Assembly: GCF_013315815.1 (NCBI RefSeq) | Contig: NZ_CP046051.1 | Location: forward strand, 868,001 to 932,000 | DNA length: 64,000 bases | Direction of reading: 5' to 3' | Source: Caproicibacterium lactatifermentans | GTDB taxonomy: Bacteria; Bacillota; Clostridia; Oscillospirales; Acutalibacteraceae | Shown: positions 62,656 to 64,000 of the stretch, one piece after another | Numbering within the stretch: the first letter of the stretch is position 1 | Layout: the number at the start of each line of letters is the position of its first letter | Notes under the pieces: model-generated | Told to the model about the DNA's origin: nothing | Seen by the model: the letters and a program-made list of their open reading frames with translations, nothing else | The model's database searches: none | Translations under genes and position numbers: made by a program

Positions 62656-63028
62656 TATGTAGGAAACCACTGGTTTTTGTTTATACGTTGTCGTTTTTCC
62701 ATAAAACCAAAGACGCTGACCGAACAGACCCGCCATGTGATAAAGAACCTCAAGCATTCTCTATGCGGATTCCCGTTTTTCAACAGTCCCACAGCACGGC
62801 TGATACTTCTCTTTTCCTCCTTGCTTCATTTAATTTATATTTGATAGCACAAATCATGAATAAATCAAGGTTACTTTATGCTATCTGTCATAGTCGATAA
62901 AGGAATAGACGTAAAATACGTCAAAAAAGAGGTAGGATAATATATATAAAATTGTAGATATATTACGCTAACTGATATTGCAGTTTGCCAAAAATTGTAA
63001 CGGATCATCAAAACAAACGAATAACTTC
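62656..63028. other. AT-rich intergenic stretch without recognised gene
   Basis: Short interrupted frames only. Composition becomes more AT-rich toward the feo promoter. I could not assign any part. Confidence 0.4.
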
Positions 63029-63079
63029 TTGACAATTCAGTTAGTCGGTGCTAATGTATATATGGTTAGCGGGAGCTAA
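63029..63079 (+). promoter_or_regulatory. feo promoter with two DtxR-type palindromes
   Basis: TTGACA (63029-63034) and TAATGT (63052-63057) are 17 bases apart. TTAGTCGGTGCTAA (63041-63054) fills the spacer, and TTAGCGGGAGCTAA (63065-63078) lies just past the -10. Each is an inverted TTAG...CTAA element and the two are 24 bases apart centre to centre. Their placement fits repression by an iron-dependent DtxR/IdeR-family regulator. Confidence 0.75.
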
Positions 63080-63111
63080 TCACAAAAACAGATTGTGAAG
63101 AAGGATGATTT

Positions 63112-63324
63112 ATGATGCCGCTAACACTTGCAAATGTAGGCGAAGAAAACATGATTAAGCGTATTGGAGGAAGTCCGGAGGTCAAGAAACACCTTAAGAA
63201 TCTCGGTTTTGTTGCCGGAGGAAATGTAACGGTGGCTGCCGCGATGTCCGGTAATGTGATTGTAAATGTCAAAGAAGCACGGGTAGCAATCAGCAAAGAA
63301 ATGGCGCAAAAAATCATGATTTGA
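63112..63324 (+). CDS. feoA: FeoA-family protein, first copy
   Basis: A 70-residue SH3-like protein of the FeoA family. FeoA associates with FeoB and tunes Fe2+ uptake. The opening MPLTLANVGEENMIKRIGG and the central LGFVAGGNVTV are typical. It starts behind AAGGATG and is followed after 42 bases by a second feoA-like gene. The small size and order feoA-feoA-feoB recur in Clostridia. Confidence 0.9.
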   Translation: MMPLTLANVGEENMIKRIGGSPEVKKHLKNLGFVAGGNVTVAAAMSGNVIVNVKEARVAISKEMAQKIMI

Positions 63325-63366
63325 TTTGTATTTATAAAGCGTAAATAAACTAAGGAGGACAAAGGC

Positions 63367-63588
63367 ATGAAAACACTTAGGCAGGTCAAGGTCGGTGATA
63401 GCATAAAGGTCGTGAAACTTCACGGCGAAGGTGCGGTCAAGCGCAGAATTATGGATATGGGTATCACAAAAGGCGTTGAGGTACATATCCGTAAGGTTGC
63501 TCCGTTGGGCGATCCGATTGAGGTTAATGTCCGTGGCTATGAGCTTTCTATTCGTAAAGCGGATGCGGAAATGATAGAGATTGAGTAA
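63367..63588 (+). CDS. feoA: FeoA-family protein, second copy
   Basis: A 73-residue FeoA domain protein, distinct from the first copy (GDSIKVVKLHGEGAVKRRIMDMGITKG, then GDPIEVNVRGYELSIRK). The K/R-rich strand and the RxxDMG motif are standard for the type that binds FeoB. AAGGAGG precedes the ATG by about eight bases. feoB follows 76 bases later. Confidence 0.92.
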   Translation: MKTLRQVKVGDSIKVVKLHGEGAVKRRIMDMGITKGVEVHIRKVAPLGDPIEVNVRGYELSIRKADAEMIEIE

Positions 63589-63664
63589 TAAGGAGTTTTG
63601 GCAACTCCTATTTTTTAGGGCAGTAGGTTAGAAACCGCTAATCGTGAAGGAGAGGAACATAGAG

Positions 63665-64000
63665 ATGGATTTAAAGATTGCTCTTGCGGGAAATCCCAAC
63701 AGTGGTAAGACGACACTTTTTAATGCTCTTACCGGTTCCAACCAGTTCGTCGGAAACTGGCCGGGCGTTACAGTTGAAAAAAAGGAAGGCAAATTAAAAA
63801 AGCATGACGGTGTTATCGTAACCGACCTTCCCGGTATTTACTCACTTTCTCCGTATACCTTGGAGGAGGTTGTTGCAAGAAATTATTTGATTGGTGAGCG
63901 CCCCGATGTCATTCTAAACATCGTAGACGGCACAAACCTTGAAAGAAACCTTTATCTCACCACTCAACTTACAGAGCTTGGTATCCCAGTCATTATGGCA
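63665..64000 (+). CDS. feoB: ferrous iron transporter FeoB, N-terminal part
   Basis: The first 112 codons of FeoB, cut by the window end. The G-protein domain is clear: G1 GNPNSGKTT (9-17), the switch I region with the family's FVGNWPGVTVEKKEG, G3 DLPGIYSLSP, and start of the GTPase core. FeoB imports Fe2+ across the cytoplasmic membrane; the membrane part lies outside the window. The operon with two FeoA proteins and a palindrome-bearing promoter supports an iron role. Confidence 0.95.
   Translation, partial: MDLKIALAGNPNSGKTTLFNALTGSNQFVGNWPGVTVEKKEGKLKKHDGVIVTDLPGIYSLSPYTLEEVVARNYLIGERPDVILNIVDGTNLERNLYLTTQLTELGIPVIMA

Noticed and set aside
1..64000. CRISPR array, prophage, replication origin or rRNA operon
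   Set aside because: No regularly spaced repeats, phage structural genes, DnaA-box cluster or rRNA sequence was seen.

Overview
The window reads as chromosomal DNA of a low-GC-lineage Gram-positive anaerobe of class Clostridia, probably Ruminococcaceae/Oscillospiraceae. The evidence is the gene set itself: an Rnf complex with an ApbE flavin transferase, T-box leaders on valS and tyrS, HPr kinase/phosphorylase, WhiA, RapZ, the dxs-tlyA-nadK-argR-recN cluster, M16 peptidases of the YmfF/YmfH type, and frequent TTG starts behind strong Shine-Dalgarno sites. The genus is inference. I see no prophage, CRISPR array, complete insertion sequence or rRNA operon, so most of the window is core genome.

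Layout. 1-8.3 kb: the end of a WYL regulator, mntP (Mn efflux), an orphan hisHF pair, an ECF S-component, an ABC exporter, a D,D-carboxypeptidase, and a uridine-kinase-family gene broken by one in-frame TAG. 8.3-19.9 kb: a DUF3842 gene, a GH1 glycosidase, prfC, a GNAT gene, then fur-like - tcdA - HAD hydrolase, T-box-valS-folC, and crcB behind a fluoride riboswitch. 19.9-27.3 kb (minus strand): apbE - NusG-II protein - Gx-type membrane protein - rnfC-D-G-E-A-B, a complete module for making and flavinylating the Rnf ferredoxin:NAD+ ion pump. 27.5-30.6 kb: ybaK-like, trmB, cdd and a DMT permease.

30.8-42.6 kb: ymfF/ymfH-like M16 pair, lgt, folD, dxs, tlyA, nadK, argR and recN, nearly all close-packed or overlapping, then T-box-tyrS. 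42.7-46.7 kb: a YfhO-type membrane protein facing a GT4 glycosyltransferase. 46.9-56.2 kb: hprK, a PHP phosphatase, murB, rapZ, whiA, dnaE and pfkA. 56.2-58.7 kb: two overlapping tiny genes, a Trp-Asp-Thr tRNA operon, and two overlapping genes for secreted pilin-domain-like proteins. 58.7-62.7 kb: a candidate small RNA, a long structured leader, an NhaD-type antiporter with a cytidylate-kinase-like partner, and two small hypothetical genes. 62.9 kb to the end: an iron-uptake operon feoA-feoA-feoB (feoB cut by the window edge) under a promoter carrying two palindromes of DtxR-box type.

No clearly new multi-gene system stands out. The best leads are RNA- and small-protein-scale: the 58.8 kb sRNA candidate and the antiporter leader that follows it, the twin-hairpin cdd leader, the overlapping small-gene pair at 56.3-56.6 kb, the sortase-less pilin-like pair, the Cys-rich tail of RnfE, and the amber-interrupted kinase.
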